Shown: positions 38,701 through 50,091 of the stretch, one piece after another | Layout: each line of letters begins with the position of its first letter | Numbering within the stretch: the first letter of the stretch is position 1 | Source of the DNA: Chrysomallon squamiferum | Taxonomy: Eukaryota > Mollusca > Gastropoda > Neomphalida > Peltospiridae | DNA: 64,000 nt | Direction: 5' to 3' | NCBI GenBank assembly: GCA_012295275.1 | Contig: CM022670.1 | Span: 684,001 to 748,000 of the forward strand | Notes under the pieces: model-generated | What the model was told of the DNA's origin: nothing | Databases searched by the model: none | What the model saw: the letters and a program-made list of their open reading frames with translations, nothing else | Translations under genes and position numbers: made by a program

Positions 38701-39648
38701 TTTTTCTTTATTTCATCATTCATCATCATATCACATGACTAGACAATGAAACAAAAGTACACTGGTAGCACTGCTCGGTTACACAACAATAATTTAGTCA
38801 TTGCAAAGTTATATTTACATATATACACTTTATACATACTTGATCCCATAGACTTTGTCTTGACTCTATGGATGTTTATACTAAAGAAGTCCATACATAC
38901 TTGATAATGACATACATTCCATGGACTGAAATAGTCTTCAATGCAAAAGAAGTATGTATGGATTTATATTGACATATCCTTTGGTCTTTTGTACTGAAGT
39001 AGTCCATGTGGACTTCTATTGCACACTTGGCTCTCTATGTTATACTTGTTATGTGTATGTAGTGTGCATGCTATGTTCTTGTCACATTAATAATTTTTTA
39101 CATATTTACAAGTGATTACAGATTTTGAATTTCTCTGTAAATCATGTCAAAAAATAAAAAATACCAGTTGCTGATATGTTTATATTTGGAAACATTGCAC
39201 AGCTAAAATATTAATGCTGAATATAAATGTTACTTCGACAAAAGGGAAAATAAGGGGAAAATAAACTGCAAATAATTCACAACCTAAAATGACTGAATTC
39301 TAAAAAACTACCAAATATTACTATACTATAATAAGAAAGACTGGTAACAGAAAAACATGGTAGTCTTTGATTCAGTGTTTTCAAAAATACTCAAAATATA
39401 AATTACTTGAACTGATTCTCTGAAAATTAAATCATCAGAATCAATTCTTTGTAAATTAACAAAAATGGCAGTAACATATTAGTCATTTGAATATATCTTT
39501 TCAAATACCTTAATTTATGGTAATTATTAAAAACAGTTCTCTAATAAAACATTTAAAAACATGGCTGAACTGATTCCAGTTATCACATTCAAACTTTAAC
39601 AATATTACAAAAAGTTCACAAAGACTGAATGTTCATTGTTAAAAATGT
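38701..39648 (-). other. Presumed 3' UTR of the serine-rich gene
   Basis: A minus-strand AATAAA appears as TTTATT near 38707-38713, about 940 bases past the stop codon. The stretch is CpG-poor, holds the nested inverted repeats at 38840-38965 and has no competing open frame. Confidence 0.4.
38840..38965. repeat. Nested inverted repeats downstream of the serine-rich gene
   Basis: AAGTCCATACATACTT (38887-38902) is the reverse complement of AAGTATGTATGGATTT (38950-38965) except for one base. Next to it, CCATAGA and TCTATGG (about 38847-38871) form a second stem. The segment lies about 0.7-0.8 kb past the stop codon at 39649 and could be in its 3' UTR. Confidence 0.65.
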
Positions 39649-41628
39649 TCACAAGTTGGCCAGGGTTTTGATCTTGTCAGTGTGATCCTTCTTGAAATGA
39701 TGACTGAACTTCTTAAACTTCCTGACAATAGCTTTTTTGTCAAGAATTCTTGGCTCTCCAGTTTTTTGTCCGTTGTTGTTGAGTTCAAACAACTTTCTTC
39801 TCATCACTGGAATGCTGTGAGCAGATCCTGTAACTGAATGGAATGGTCTTGGAGTGGACGTTCGGACACTCGGACTACGACTTGAGTTTCTCTTGCTGCA
39901 CAGTTTGGAACGGGCAATCGGACTGTGAGGGATCTTGAAGATGGAGTCTGATGGTTTCACTGTAGCTGGTGTTGGCAGTGGTCCTCTATAGTCACAGCAG
40001 TCGTTGCTGGATGTTGATGGGATGCTGCTGCTGACTGTGGTGTAGCCACACTGAGAACTAATGCTTGTTGCATGAGGAGAGTTGTATGGAGCAAATATTC
40101 CACTGCTGTCTACACTCTTAGGACTGTCAGTGAGAATGGAATCAATGATTGATGAATCAACATCAGTGGTGAATCTTGAACACTCAGTTACGTTGGGTGC
40201 CACCATCATGGAAGTCAGTGTGGAGCTGCCAAAGTTTGTAACGTAAGTACTTCCCTCACTTGTGCTGGATTTTCCAGGCAGATCTGTACGCTCATGAAGA
40301 GGTGAAGAACTGTCAGAAGATGGTTGTCCATTCATATTTGGCATAGAAAATGATGAATCTGCAGCAGCAAAAAGATTAATTCTGGTACTAGTGCGAGGAA
40401 GTGTCTGTGCCTTGTAACCACAGTCAACATCAGTACACATGTTTCTAGTACAGTCATCTTTCACACACGTCGCTGGCTCAATGATGGAAACCAGACCAGT
40501 GAGGTGCATGGCTGAAGATTGCATCTGTTGTCTTTGACGATGACGCCTGGAAGAACATCTGGACACATTTTGCTTTCTGTTCTTGTGTTGATTCCTGTGT
40601 CGACTACGAAAGTAAGACTGCTCCAGATTGCCAGGTTCAGAGTTTTCATCAATAGACCAAGTGTAAACGCTCTCCCCTGAAGTGCTGCTGCTGGGCAGGT
40701 TAGATGTAGGTTGGTAAATGAGTGTAGACGACATGAGTGGGTGACTGCTTGTTCTTGATGATCTGGATGATGAAGTCTTGTTCTTGCTCTTTGACTGGTA
40801 ATAATTGCTGCTGCTGGATGAGGTAGTAGCTCCTCCACTGGAAGCAGAGCTGCTGGGGGCCTTGAAACTGGGCCTGACAGAAATACGCTGTACACAGTGA
40901 GGCTTGGACTCGGCTCCTTCCACCGTCCTCTCAGAAATATTACTACCACCAGGAAAAACACTAGGACGACATTTGCTAAGACAAAGATTCTTTGACTTGT
41001 TGAGCAATTCATTGATCTTTCTCTGTCTATCAATGGTAAAATCAGAATAATACTTAACACGAGAAATGAGTTCTTTCTCCAAGTCGAGATCAGGCACAAC
41101 TTGATTGTCTGAGAAATCCTCAGAGGAGGAGGGAGGGTAAGAATCCGATGAAGCACTGGAAGGAACACAGTTTTCAGAGGTGGTTGAGTCCAACTGGTTG
41201 GGAACCACTTTGATATTAGCCTCCTGAAGCACCTGGGACATATGGCTGTTGTTGTAGTTGCTGTTTCCAACTCCATTGCTAGGACTGCTGAGAGAGTTGT
41301 GCACTTCCACCTGATCTGCCACTGGGACTGAAGTGTCCAGTTCATTGCAGGTTTCTTCAGGACTAGGAGACAGGTCAGAGTCTGTGAGACCACTGGCACT
41401 GGCAAGAAGCTGCTCAATAAGGAAGTCAGCGTAGCTGTAGTGGAGGTTGCAGGTGCTGTGATCTGATGTTGATGTGGTCGGGCCATCTGCAGCTGTTGCC
41501 ATGGTCACGTGATGTGGAGTGAAAGTGAATTCATTTTCCAGACCGCAGTGCTGCAGCAGATTCAAGAACTTGTTTTTAATGCTGACAATCTCTGTCTGTA
41601 GAGCTTGTTCTTGTTGTTTGATATTAAC
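39649..41628 (-). CDS. Serine-rich protein, large 3' coding exon
   Basis: 659 codons and TGA, entered in phase 0 after the acceptor TTTTTTCAG. The true exon runs 63 nt further upstream than the point where a bare stop-to-stop frame with an alternative start would begin, because FLNLL continues from the coiled coil. The exon is CpG-poor with TC/AG serine codons. The coding sense is supported by its length in AT-rich DNA and by charged helical ends around a Ser-rich middle. A 341-codon ATG-initiated frame overlaps it in the +1 frame (see findings). Confidence 0.93.
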   Translation of the reverse strand, partial: VNIKQQEQALQTEIVSIKNKFLNLLQHCGLENEFTFTPHHVTMATAADGPTTSTSDHSTCNLHYSYADFLIEQLLASASGLTDSDLSPSPEETCNELDTSVPVADQVEVHNSLSSPSNGVGNSNYNNSHMSQVLQEANIKVVPNQLDSTTSENCVPSSASSDSYPPSSSEDFSDNQVVPDLDLEKELISRVKYYSDFTIDRQRKINELLNKSKNLCLSKCRPSVFPGGSNISERTVEGAESKPHCVQRISVRPSFKAPSSSASSGGATTSSSSSNYYQSKSKNKTSSSRSSRTSSHPLMSSTLIYQPTSNLPSSSTSGESVYTWSIDENSEPGNLEQSYFRSRHRNQHKNRKQNVSRCSSRRHRQRQQMQSSAMHLTGLVSIIEPATCVKDDCTRNMCTDVDCGYKAQTLPRTSTRINLFAAADSSFSMPNMNGQPSSDSSSPLHERTDLPGKSSTSEGSTYVTNFGSSTLTSMMVAPNVTECSRFTTDVDSSIIDSILTDSPKSVDSSGIFAPYNSPHATSISSQCGYTTVSSSIPSTSSNDCCDYRGPLPTPATVKPSDSIFKIPHSPIARSKLCSKRNSSRSPSVRTSTPRPFHSVTGSAHSIPVMRRKLFELNNNGQKTGEPRILDKKAIVRKFKKFSHHFKKDHTDKIKTLANL

Positions 41629-41953
41629 CTGAAAAACACAACAAAAAATACATTAGTCACTGCCAAGTATAAAACAATAAAAATTAAATTAGAATGAATA
41701 AAAGCTACTACAAATAAATAAATAAATAAATAAAATACAGTAGACTGAAGAAGTAATTAAGACCAACCTATCTTGATTATAATTAATAACTGAATATATG
41801 TAATTAAATGGATGCAATATTGTATGAGCTTGGAGAATATAATTAACATTTCACTAGATAATGAAATTAGCTAATTAGAAAACCAATTAGAACATAAGCA
41901 GTTTCAGTATTCTATAAAAATAATGACAGCAAAAAAATAAAATTTGAAAAACA

Positions 41954-41990
<37 letters not shown>

Positions 41991-42147
41991 TTATCAACAG
42001 CCTAATACATTTGAAATCCAAATATTATAATATCTTGAAACTATGTTCATCTTTGTATGAGAACCAGTGTGTGTATGATCACAAACTTTGATATAAACAA
42101 GTAACTTACAGTAAATAACTAAACTGCAATAAATAAGTAAACTGCAA

Positions 42148-42194
<47 letters not shown>

Positions 42195-45100
42195 ATGTCC
42201 AGCATCAGCAGAGTGAAAATAAACAGCTTGACTCAAAGTGAAAACAAAAACTACTGAAAGGCCTGGAGAAAGAAGCTCACCTTGGCAAACCTACACAGTG
42301 GCAGTTTAAAGATAGCCATATGAATCTACTAGTGGTGTGATACCACTGTTTACTTTTAAACAAATGAGACCACTATGTGTTACAAGGCAGTGTTATACCA
42401 AGATTTTGTTGTGACTGTCCCAGACATAGAGTCTGAGGCAGACAATTACTGCTGCCTGCCAGTAGCTTAATTTTCCCAGCCCCATTTTACACCAGGCTTT
42501 GTCTTCCACTCTCTCTATTGTTGTGTAATTAGAGGCTTTCTGTTTAAAACTAATTGTCACTGTTTATGACATAAAACATATGTTTGAGTTACAACTTGCA
42601 GTTTCTTGGTGATAAACTATAAATATTTAAATCCTGTAATATTATTTTATAATGGTCTTGTTGTTTTAATTTTTTTTTAATTTATTGTTGCTTGGAGACT
42701 GTAGTTACTTTTGACATGGACCTAATGTTTATTGTGATAATAAAACTTTTACAAATAAACAGTATTACAATACTTTAACACTTGCAAGTATTAACTATAT
42801 ATATATATATATATAGCTTAAATTTTTTCTTTTAAGCTTTCTGTATTTTTATACCTTCTAAAAATTCATTTTACAGGGTTTTTTTAGAAACTAACTATTG
42901 TTTAGAATTTATTTTTCAAAAGAAAGCCATTCTTTAAGCCAGTTAGCAGTTTGTTAGATGTAATGATACCCCTCTTTAGTTCCAGAAAGTTGACCTCATT
43001 TGTTATCTAATGTTAATGGGAAGTGGGGGATGTTAATTACATTTATAGCTGTTGTTGCTATGGTGATCTGACCATTCTGTACATGGGTAAATGGTGCAAC
43101 CTATAATGAAATCAATGGTGCTCAGCCCTGACCATTCAGGGCTACAGAGAGTCACAGGTGCCCCTAATATAAGTTGGTGGTCTGAACAAAATAATGGCCT
43201 AAAACACAAAGGATGAACAGAAAACACATCTTTGTTTGTGGAACAAAAGAATTAGAAATTATAAAAAAAATAAAAAAAATCCAGGGATGCTCATGAATTC
43301 TTTACCTGCTGTTGTTTTCCTTTAGGCATTTTTATGTTGTTAATACAGAAAAGAATTTGTTTGAATTTTATGATTATTTTTTTTTATTTATTAATATATA
43401 TTTTTTTGGCTTTAATTCACTCTTCTTTGGGCATTTTTTTATGTTGTTAATATAATATAGACAAAATTTTATTATTATTTTTAAAACAAATTTACATGTA
43501 GAAAATTAGTTATATTGCATTTCATTCAGCATGCATTTTTCTTTTGTCATATATACAATATTACAATACATTTGTTTTTTAATTATTTTTAAAACAGGAG
43601 AATTATTTCTGTTCACATTATTATTAATAATTACCTATTAAGAATATACTAGCTTAATGAATTCTACTTTCTTACATGAAATATATTAAGATAAATTATT
43701 TTTAAAAAGAAGTATTATTCAACACAATCATTTAGAAAATATAAAATATTGAAATATATCTGGTACAAAAATATTTATAGTGTTTATTGTTTTATAAAAT
43801 AAATTACAGAGGTAAAATCATAAGTAACTATTATTTGATCTTACTATAGTATCTGTTACAAAAGAAAATGATCGACTTTAATAACAAAATTAATTTACTA
43901 AATTAAATAACTCTGCCGAGGTAGTAACTAACTAAAAGTATCAAAAGATCTTATTCATTATAAGTAAACTCACCACATTAACGAATTTACTGCAGACCAC
44001 CATTTTCTGAACTAAGACAGAAGTTAAATCCACAACACTTGTCTTTGAAGTGACCAGACGGACTCAGGGTTACTACTACAACACCCATGGTCATCAGTTT
44101 TAAATTAAATTTCAGCAGACAGCAAGCCACAAGATTAAACAATTTTGATTTTCCAAAATGAATGAAAAAGCCAATCAGGGTATCTTGTATTCCAAACCCG
44201 AAACTCAGAAAAACACTGATGTCTTTTCAGACAGTACTCCAGCAAAAATTATTAAAGACTGCTTCACAGTTTGTGTAAAAAAAATTCTAAACAGTGCCAG
44301 ACCAATGATTTGGTTGTCTAGACCAGTGTCTCCTGCTGCATATGATAGCAAAACTGTGTGTAACATTGCTAGATGATGTGGCTTAGCTTGGCAGAGTCAT
44401 GCTCATCTTGACATCACTACATACTCTGAGGGCTGATTCCCTCCTGGCCTCACTGCACACTGCAACAGTACAAGAGGCCCAGTTTGGGTGTGGTTTTGTT
44501 TTTCTGCCAGTGATTGACATGTTCAGCAGACCTTATCAGATCAGTTTCACATGCAGACCATGTGCCAATAACCATATATTCTGATGTTGCTTGCATAATT
44601 TACAACCTTAGTTCAGACTTCTGCTTTTTCAATCAAGCATCAGCCATCTTGCTTTTGACTTTGTTTTTGTTTTTGGTGAATACTGAGTTTTTAAAGGCTA
44701 TTTTCTTAATTAATTAATTTCATGAAAGCACTGGTGAGAATTAATTTCATGAAAGCACTGGTGATTGTAGATGAAGAAATATAATACTGTACTATTAAAT
44801 TACTAAATAACAGAAAAGTTAATAAATTACAATTACAAAATGTATTTAAATTTTTCTTTTTTAAAATCCATCTTATACCATTTCAAACAAATGAACCCCA
44901 GATTACATATATTTTTTTTTTTATCTGAAGAAGAAGAGGAATATTGTTTCCTGCACAGATAATAAAAGAATGTGAACACCCGAAAAGGGCCTCTAATTAA
45001 GGTCCTGCCTGTTACATCATTTTAGTGGAGTGACCAGTTGTCTGATTGCCTGAGTTGTGACAATCTACAGTGGAGAAGGGTTAGCTTATTGTTTGCATCA

Positions 45101-45531
45101 GTATGTCTGCATGTCAGCCTGTCACAGGGGAGGGAGATTAACAGCAGGGGAGCAGGCCAGCTCCTGGGAACTTGGGTTATTGTTTTAACTTATTATTTCC
45201 TTGTTAGACCAGCTTCATTACACTATTTATATATGTGTTTTGAAATTTTGTATTTGTTTTATTTGAAAAAAAAAAAAAAAAAATAATAATAAATATATAA
45301 ATTTTATATGTTCTGTGATGGTTCTAATATATGATATTATATGCTAAAATAATATTATAATAAAAAAAAGTTTATGGTAATGAATTTTTTTTATTTCTTA
45401 GCATCTGTTCAGTGTTTTAATAATTCTAAAAAGTAAATTTTTAAAAATTATTTTTTTTATTATTTTTTTTATTTTATTATTCATTTTTTATTATTATTTT
45501 TTATATTATTTATTTTTATATATTTTATTTT

Positions 45532-45576
<45 letters not shown>

Positions 45577-46031
45577 AATATGTCTATAATGCACCTAATG
45601 TATTGGCATGGAAAAGGTGTAAAAGTATGTATATATGTATATGCACTAAGCATATTTCATGGTCAGATAGAAAACAAGTACAATACTTGTGTATTTGTAA
45701 TCAGTGTTGCAAACACATGTTCAAAACTGAACTTGAGAACATATGTTTGAAATAATTCTGTGTTCACAAGATAATTGTTTTAATGTTAGTGCCTCAGTGA
45801 ATATGAAAATGTGTCTGTCAGGGGGTGCAGGTATGTATTATAGATCAAAAGTGGCAGGCTAAAGACTTCAACTTTTGATTAATATATCACATGTCAGATG
45901 TCAGTCACTTCAACACTTGTGACTCAGTCTGTTTAATCAATTTGTGTGTTCTGAATGGAACAACTGATAATAGATATATTTTTGTATCTTACTGATTTAT
46001 TTGAAAATAATAATTATAATAGGTTTATATA

Positions 46032-46072
<41 letters not shown>

Positions 46073-46886
46073 GGTTAAAAAAAATAATAATAAAAATTTT
46101 GAAGTATTTTTTAAAATTATTATTATTATTGAATTCTATTAATTACTTCAATTTTGATTTCTTATATTTAAATTAAATTTAAAAAAAAATCCCACTGAAA
46201 ACTGAAGACTTAAAAGTTCAGGTTGTGTGCAATTGTGATATGAAGAGTTGTCTCCCATGTAACCTCATCTTTAACCAACTTTGTTATGACAAAATGTCTT
46301 TTCAGCTTGAGTTACCAGTGTAATATTTCAGTTAATAAGAAAAAACTTCTGGTTTTATATCTACTTTTAAAAGAAATATTTATATACTAATATCAGATGG
46401 TAAATGATATTTGTTAGAGACTGATCATACAGAAAGTTATTTTGTAATGTTAAATGTTCACATACCAAATAGTTATTGAATAGAATATTCAGAAATAAGT
46501 TAAAATAAGAACAGAATAAAAAATTATCGTAATAGACAGATAAATAAAATGTACATACCATATCTGTTTGAAGGACCATATACATTTCATTTGTAGACAT
46601 GTGATCATGAATACTGGCATCTGTTTCCATAGTACACTCAAGCCAATCTGGAAAAAACAAACACTGTTGTGAGACCACTATCTATATATATATATTACTC
46701 ATATAATTTATCATTAGACAAATTCATAAACACTATTTTGTTATAGTTTTTAAATATTTAAAACAAAAAAGTGTTTTATAAAACAATACCTGAGATTACA
46801 TCTGTCATGTTTACAGCATCAGAATCGAATATGTTCACATTTCCTTCTCTTCCAGTCAGAGACTGAAGACAACTTTTCACTAACAT
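39649..46886 (-). CDS. Serine-rich coiled-coil protein of unrecognised family (core gene model)
   Basis: The core model joins three exons in phase: 46886-46790 (32 codons plus 1 nt), 46647-46559 (89 nt) and 41628-39649 (659 codons plus TGA), giving 721 residues. I do not recognise the family. Visible features: exon 2 is acidic and Met-rich (DWLECTMETD). The start of the large exon has heptad spacing of hydrophobics (VNIKQQEQALQTEIVSIKNK, then FLNLL), a likely coiled coil. A second charged helix-like segment is ELISRVKYYSDFTIDRQRK, followed by long Ser-rich disordered stretches with a basic Arg/His/Gln cluster (SSRRHRQRQQ, a possible nuclear signal). The C-terminus is strongly basic: DKKAIVRKFKKFSHHFKKD. 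No catalytic domain, signal peptide or membrane segment is seen. A scaffold or regulatory protein is a guess. Alternative first exons are listed separately. Confidence 0.8.
41957..42196. repeat. (AAT)n and (AATA)n repeats in the intron before the large exon
   Basis: An AAT tract at 41957-41989 and about 14 AATA units at 42141-42196. Confidence 0.92.
42281..42319 (-). CDS. Candidate alternative first exon I (nearest to the large exon)
   Basis: 13 codons (MAIFKLPLCRFAK) ending AAG|gtgagc, a strong donor, phase 0, about 650 bases upstream of the large exon. Lacks exon 2. The start context is poor at -3. Confidence 0.45.
43306..43329 (-). CDS. Candidate alternative first exon H (weak)
   Basis: 8 codons (MPKGKQQQ) ending CAG|gtaaag, phase 0, in frame with the large exon. 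Short and in low-complexity surroundings, so chance is likely. Confidence 0.25.
43974..44003 (-). CDS. Candidate alternative first exon G (skips exon 2)
   Basis: 10 codons (MVVCSKFVNV) ending in GTG|gtgagt, phase 0. It lies between exon 2 and the large exon, so it must splice straight to the large exon, and its phase allows this. The start context AAAATGG is strong and CpGs (ACGAAT, GACGG) are nearby. Confidence 0.48.
45531..45575. repeat. Poly(T) run
   Basis: Over 40 T, preceded by T/A-rich DNA. Could be the tail of a minus-strand-inserted retrosequence or a slippage product. Confidence 0.85.
46031..46073. repeat. (TTA)n microsatellite
   Basis: About 14 TTA units upstream of exon 2's donor side. 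Confidence 0.9.
46559..46647 (-). CDS. Serine-rich protein, exon 2 (asymmetric 1-0 exon)
   Basis: 89 nt with a good acceptor (TTGTTTTTTCCAG) and the donor ATG|gtatgt. It encodes WLECTMETDASIHDHM and ends VLQTDM. It enters in phase 1 and leaves in phase 0, so skipping it changes the frame. That constrains which first exons can use it. Confidence 0.85.
46790..46886 (-). CDS. Candidate first exon A (nearest to exon 2)
   Basis: ATG plus 31 further codons (begins MLVKSCLQSLTGREG, ends MTDVIS) and 1 nt before gtattg. An in-frame TAG lies 12 nt upstream of the ATG, so translation starts here if the exon extends upstream. A weaker reading is an internal exon starting at 46862 after TTGTCTTCAG. It is only about 140 bases from exon 2 and in phase, which makes it the most likely partner. 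Confidence 0.6.
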
Positions 46887-48701
46887 TTTATATATCTAGC
46901 TTCTAAACCTGCACCAGGTGCTTCCTAAATTTCACTTGATGTGACATTTTTCACACAGATACTTTTAATCAAAACATCCACCCATTTACATCAGACAAAT
47001 CAACCACTGAGAAGTTAAGTTAAAAAGTTCTAAATTTGAGTTTAATGATAACTGAGGTGAGAAGTCAGGTGAGAGCAGGTGTATATGAGCTATCTGTGCA
47101 AACACTGCAGGTGTTAATAGCTGCACACACACACAGTCCCTACTTGAATTCCTCTAAATTGTTTTCACTGTACTTGAACCATTTCCCTCTTTTTCGTGTT
47201 TTTCTTTCATTGTTCTCTACTTACTGGTAACAATAGAAGTGAGCAAACAGGCAATGAAAACCTCATTGTGCTCCAATCAACATGTTTACACACAGATGTA
47301 AAATATCTCTGAGACAATGAGACAATTTAACAGGTGAGATTTTTCCAACTGATATTACCTACCTGAGGCCAGGTATAAAGATCTCTATCTATCCCCTGAT
47401 GGTCCCATGGCTATAACTCTGACCCAGATGTAACACCTAGAGATTTTATTTTGGACATTTTAGCTAACTTTGGTGAAGATTTTGGTGGATGCTCATAGAC
47501 TGTTGAGTTCAAGCCTGTGGGTGTGTGGTTAATATCCATTATGCTGCATCTACTTCACAAACTATCTCAGAGGATCAACTTAAGTTAAGCTTAAGTAGAA
47601 CTGTTTTTCCATTACTGACTTATTTATTAATAAAATTAGGTAATCTGGATTTAATGTAAACTGAAAACAAATGATGGAAAATCACTTTGGAAATTTTCTC
47701 ACTTATTCCTCCTTAAAATTATATCTTACTTTTTGTATTTTCTTTTTTCTTTAGTTACTATTATTATTATTATTTATTTTTTTTTTATTTTTTTTTGTTT
47801 CTCAGTTCATGCACAAAGGTATGGCCAGTGATGTTAGTAAATTAAATTAGAACTGTCAGCCAGTGGGTATCTACAACAACTCCAAAACAATTCATCTGTA
47901 TCAGATTTACCAAGCTGTCCTCTCTGTGGTATAATTATTAAATGGTTTCTACTGGCCACACTGGGAGGTCGTACATTATAAACTGTTTTCTGTGTTTCAT
48001 TCTCAGTCTGCCAGTAAAGTTCACACTTGGTCAGAGTTTTATCACCACACTGAACTTTCTGTCCCCTTAGATGTTATAACACACCTTATACAGAACAACA
48101 AACATTTCTTCTAAGATAAAAACTTGTGTACTGTGAATTGTTTGATGTTAAATTAATTTACACTTGAATGTTAAAATCTATTTTATATATATATATATAT
48201 ATTTAAATTTAAATTACTAAACTACATCGTAGTTGGTACTAGACTTCATGTCACAGATGCTGAAAGTTGTACTACAGTTCATTAAAGTTTCACACAAAAT
48301 TGACAGTGACATTATCTGATTCTGGTGCTGAATTATAGATGACATTTTCTAACAGTGGTGTTAGAATTGTACATGTTCTCTGACATTAACATTAAATTGA
48401 AGATGACACTTTTCAACAGTTGATACTAAATAGTATCAACTAGCTATGACCGATTCTATATTGCAGGTGATATTTGTTGAAATGTTTCTAAGAATTGTAT
48501 TTAATTTCATTCTTACTGTTTCAATATGACAAGCTTTAGCTTAATTTTAGGTACTAAACAGAAAATGTTATTTTTCTAATATTGATACTAAACTGCAAAC
48601 TCTAAAGTTGCAAACAACAAGGGCATGCTGTATGCTGTATGTACGTTTTGGTGCACAAACTGAATTGAAAATGATTAAACTGCACATTAAAGAAAACTCA
48701 C

Positions 48702-48771
48702 CCATGAATGAACTGTGAAATTCCGAATGCGAAGAAGATGTTTGTAAATTCCTAGTTAGCATGATGACCAT
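48702..48771 (-). CDS. Candidate alternative first exon B
   Basis: 23 codons plus 1 nt (begins MVIMLTRNLQTSSS, ends FHSSFM), then the consensus donor gtgagt. Phase 1 fits exon 2 (restores Asp). A TATA-like TATTTAA on the minus strand at about 48841-48834 lies some 65 bases upstream. A few CpGs cluster here in otherwise CpG-poor DNA. No transcript evidence. Confidence 0.42.
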
Positions 48772-50054
48772 AATCCAAACCAACAGTTACAAGAGTCAGT
48801 AGTAAACTGCAGAACTAGACATTTTGTCCTCACTTAAATACCTGACTTAGTGTCATTCAGCACTGAGAGAAACTCATCAACATGCTAATCTCTCCCTAGT
48901 AACCTGTAATCACTAAGGATGGGCATCTGCTGGATGAGGAATGGAAAGGTGTTTTGGGTGAGGTGTGAATGACTGTAATCATTAATGCATTGATAGAGGG
49001 TAACAGGCTGTCAGTGAGCTATTGTTGACACCTTGCTAATCAAGTGATGCTTAATTGGTTTAAATTTACAGTGAGAACACTTTAACAGTGTTGAATTGGT
49101 GCTTAATACTGTTGTTTTAACACCACAGAGTTTTGTAAATAAAGTAAAAATAATGGGTTTATGATTAAAAGCAATAAATTTATGAGTGAAAGGAATACAT
49201 TTATAAGTGAAAGTAATAAAATAATTAGTAAAGTAATAAATTTTCAAACATTATGAGATATTTACTAAAAATGAGTAACATCCTGATGGAAATGATTGTG
49301 TGTGTATGATAAAGTTTTATCATATTTTTATTACTTTTTGAATTGAAACAGAGAAGAGTAATCTAGAAAACAGGTGATGTTTTACATTAGAACTGGACAG
49401 ATTGAACTGATTATTTTAATTATCATAATTCAACATATTTCTTTCATAATCATTATTATATTTATTTTGTTATCATTTTATTATTATTATTTAAAAATAA
49501 TATGCACTTTAGTTCAGTCTTATCAAAATACAACAAAGTTTTTATCTTTAATTTATCCATTTTTAATGTAAATATAAAAATAATTCCTGTACTTTTCTGA
49601 ACAGTGTTATCTAGAGTTTTTGTAGCATTTAACAGATACTTACAGCTTAAAACTGATAGGTTTATACAGTATTACAGAGTTCTGCTAACAGGATATTCAG
49701 ATTTGTAATGTACACTTCCTTAGTTATAATCACAATTACATCATTGTGGAAGTAACAGGTTTAATATACTAACATCCTTCTTTGGGCTAGTTTGATTTTT
49801 AGCATATATAATTATATAATTATTACAAAATCTGATCTAGATTGCATTTTGTTGTATTTTTGTGAAGTTTAAGATTAACTGATAATAAATTATTTTTGAA
49901 TAATATTTATTTATTAATAGTTTTCTTCAGTAAGCATAATTTTATACAGTGTAAATCAATATATAATAAAAGATGTCATAATTAAGAACCATTACATTGT
50001 AAAGATTTATTGTAATTAATATTATAATAATAACACACTAATTTACAAGCCTAC

Positions 50055-50091
50055 CTTCAAACCATTGATTCCAGTTTAACACAGATTTCAT
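50055..50091 (-). CDS. Candidate alternative first exon C
   Basis: 12 codons plus 1 nt (MKSVLNWNQWFE), donor G|gtaggc, phase 1, fits exon 2. The start context AAAATGA is favourable. The donor is only moderate. Confidence 0.35.

Larger units (their letters stand above)
41629..46558 (-). other. Last intron of the serine-rich gene
   Basis: 4.9 kb between exon 2 and the large exon, holding candidate first exons G, H and I. Higher-complexity stretches at 44000-44600 and 45030-45190 stand out from AT-rich surroundings and could be conserved regulatory DNA. A run of more than 40 T lies at 45531-45575. Confidence 0.6.

Noticed and set aside
47225-47266. ATG exon of 14 codons (MRFSLPVCSLLLLP) with a gtaagt donor, upstream of exon 2
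   Set aside because: It ends in phase 0, which does not fit exon 2. It would work only if exon 2 were skipped, so it is not listed as a candidate.
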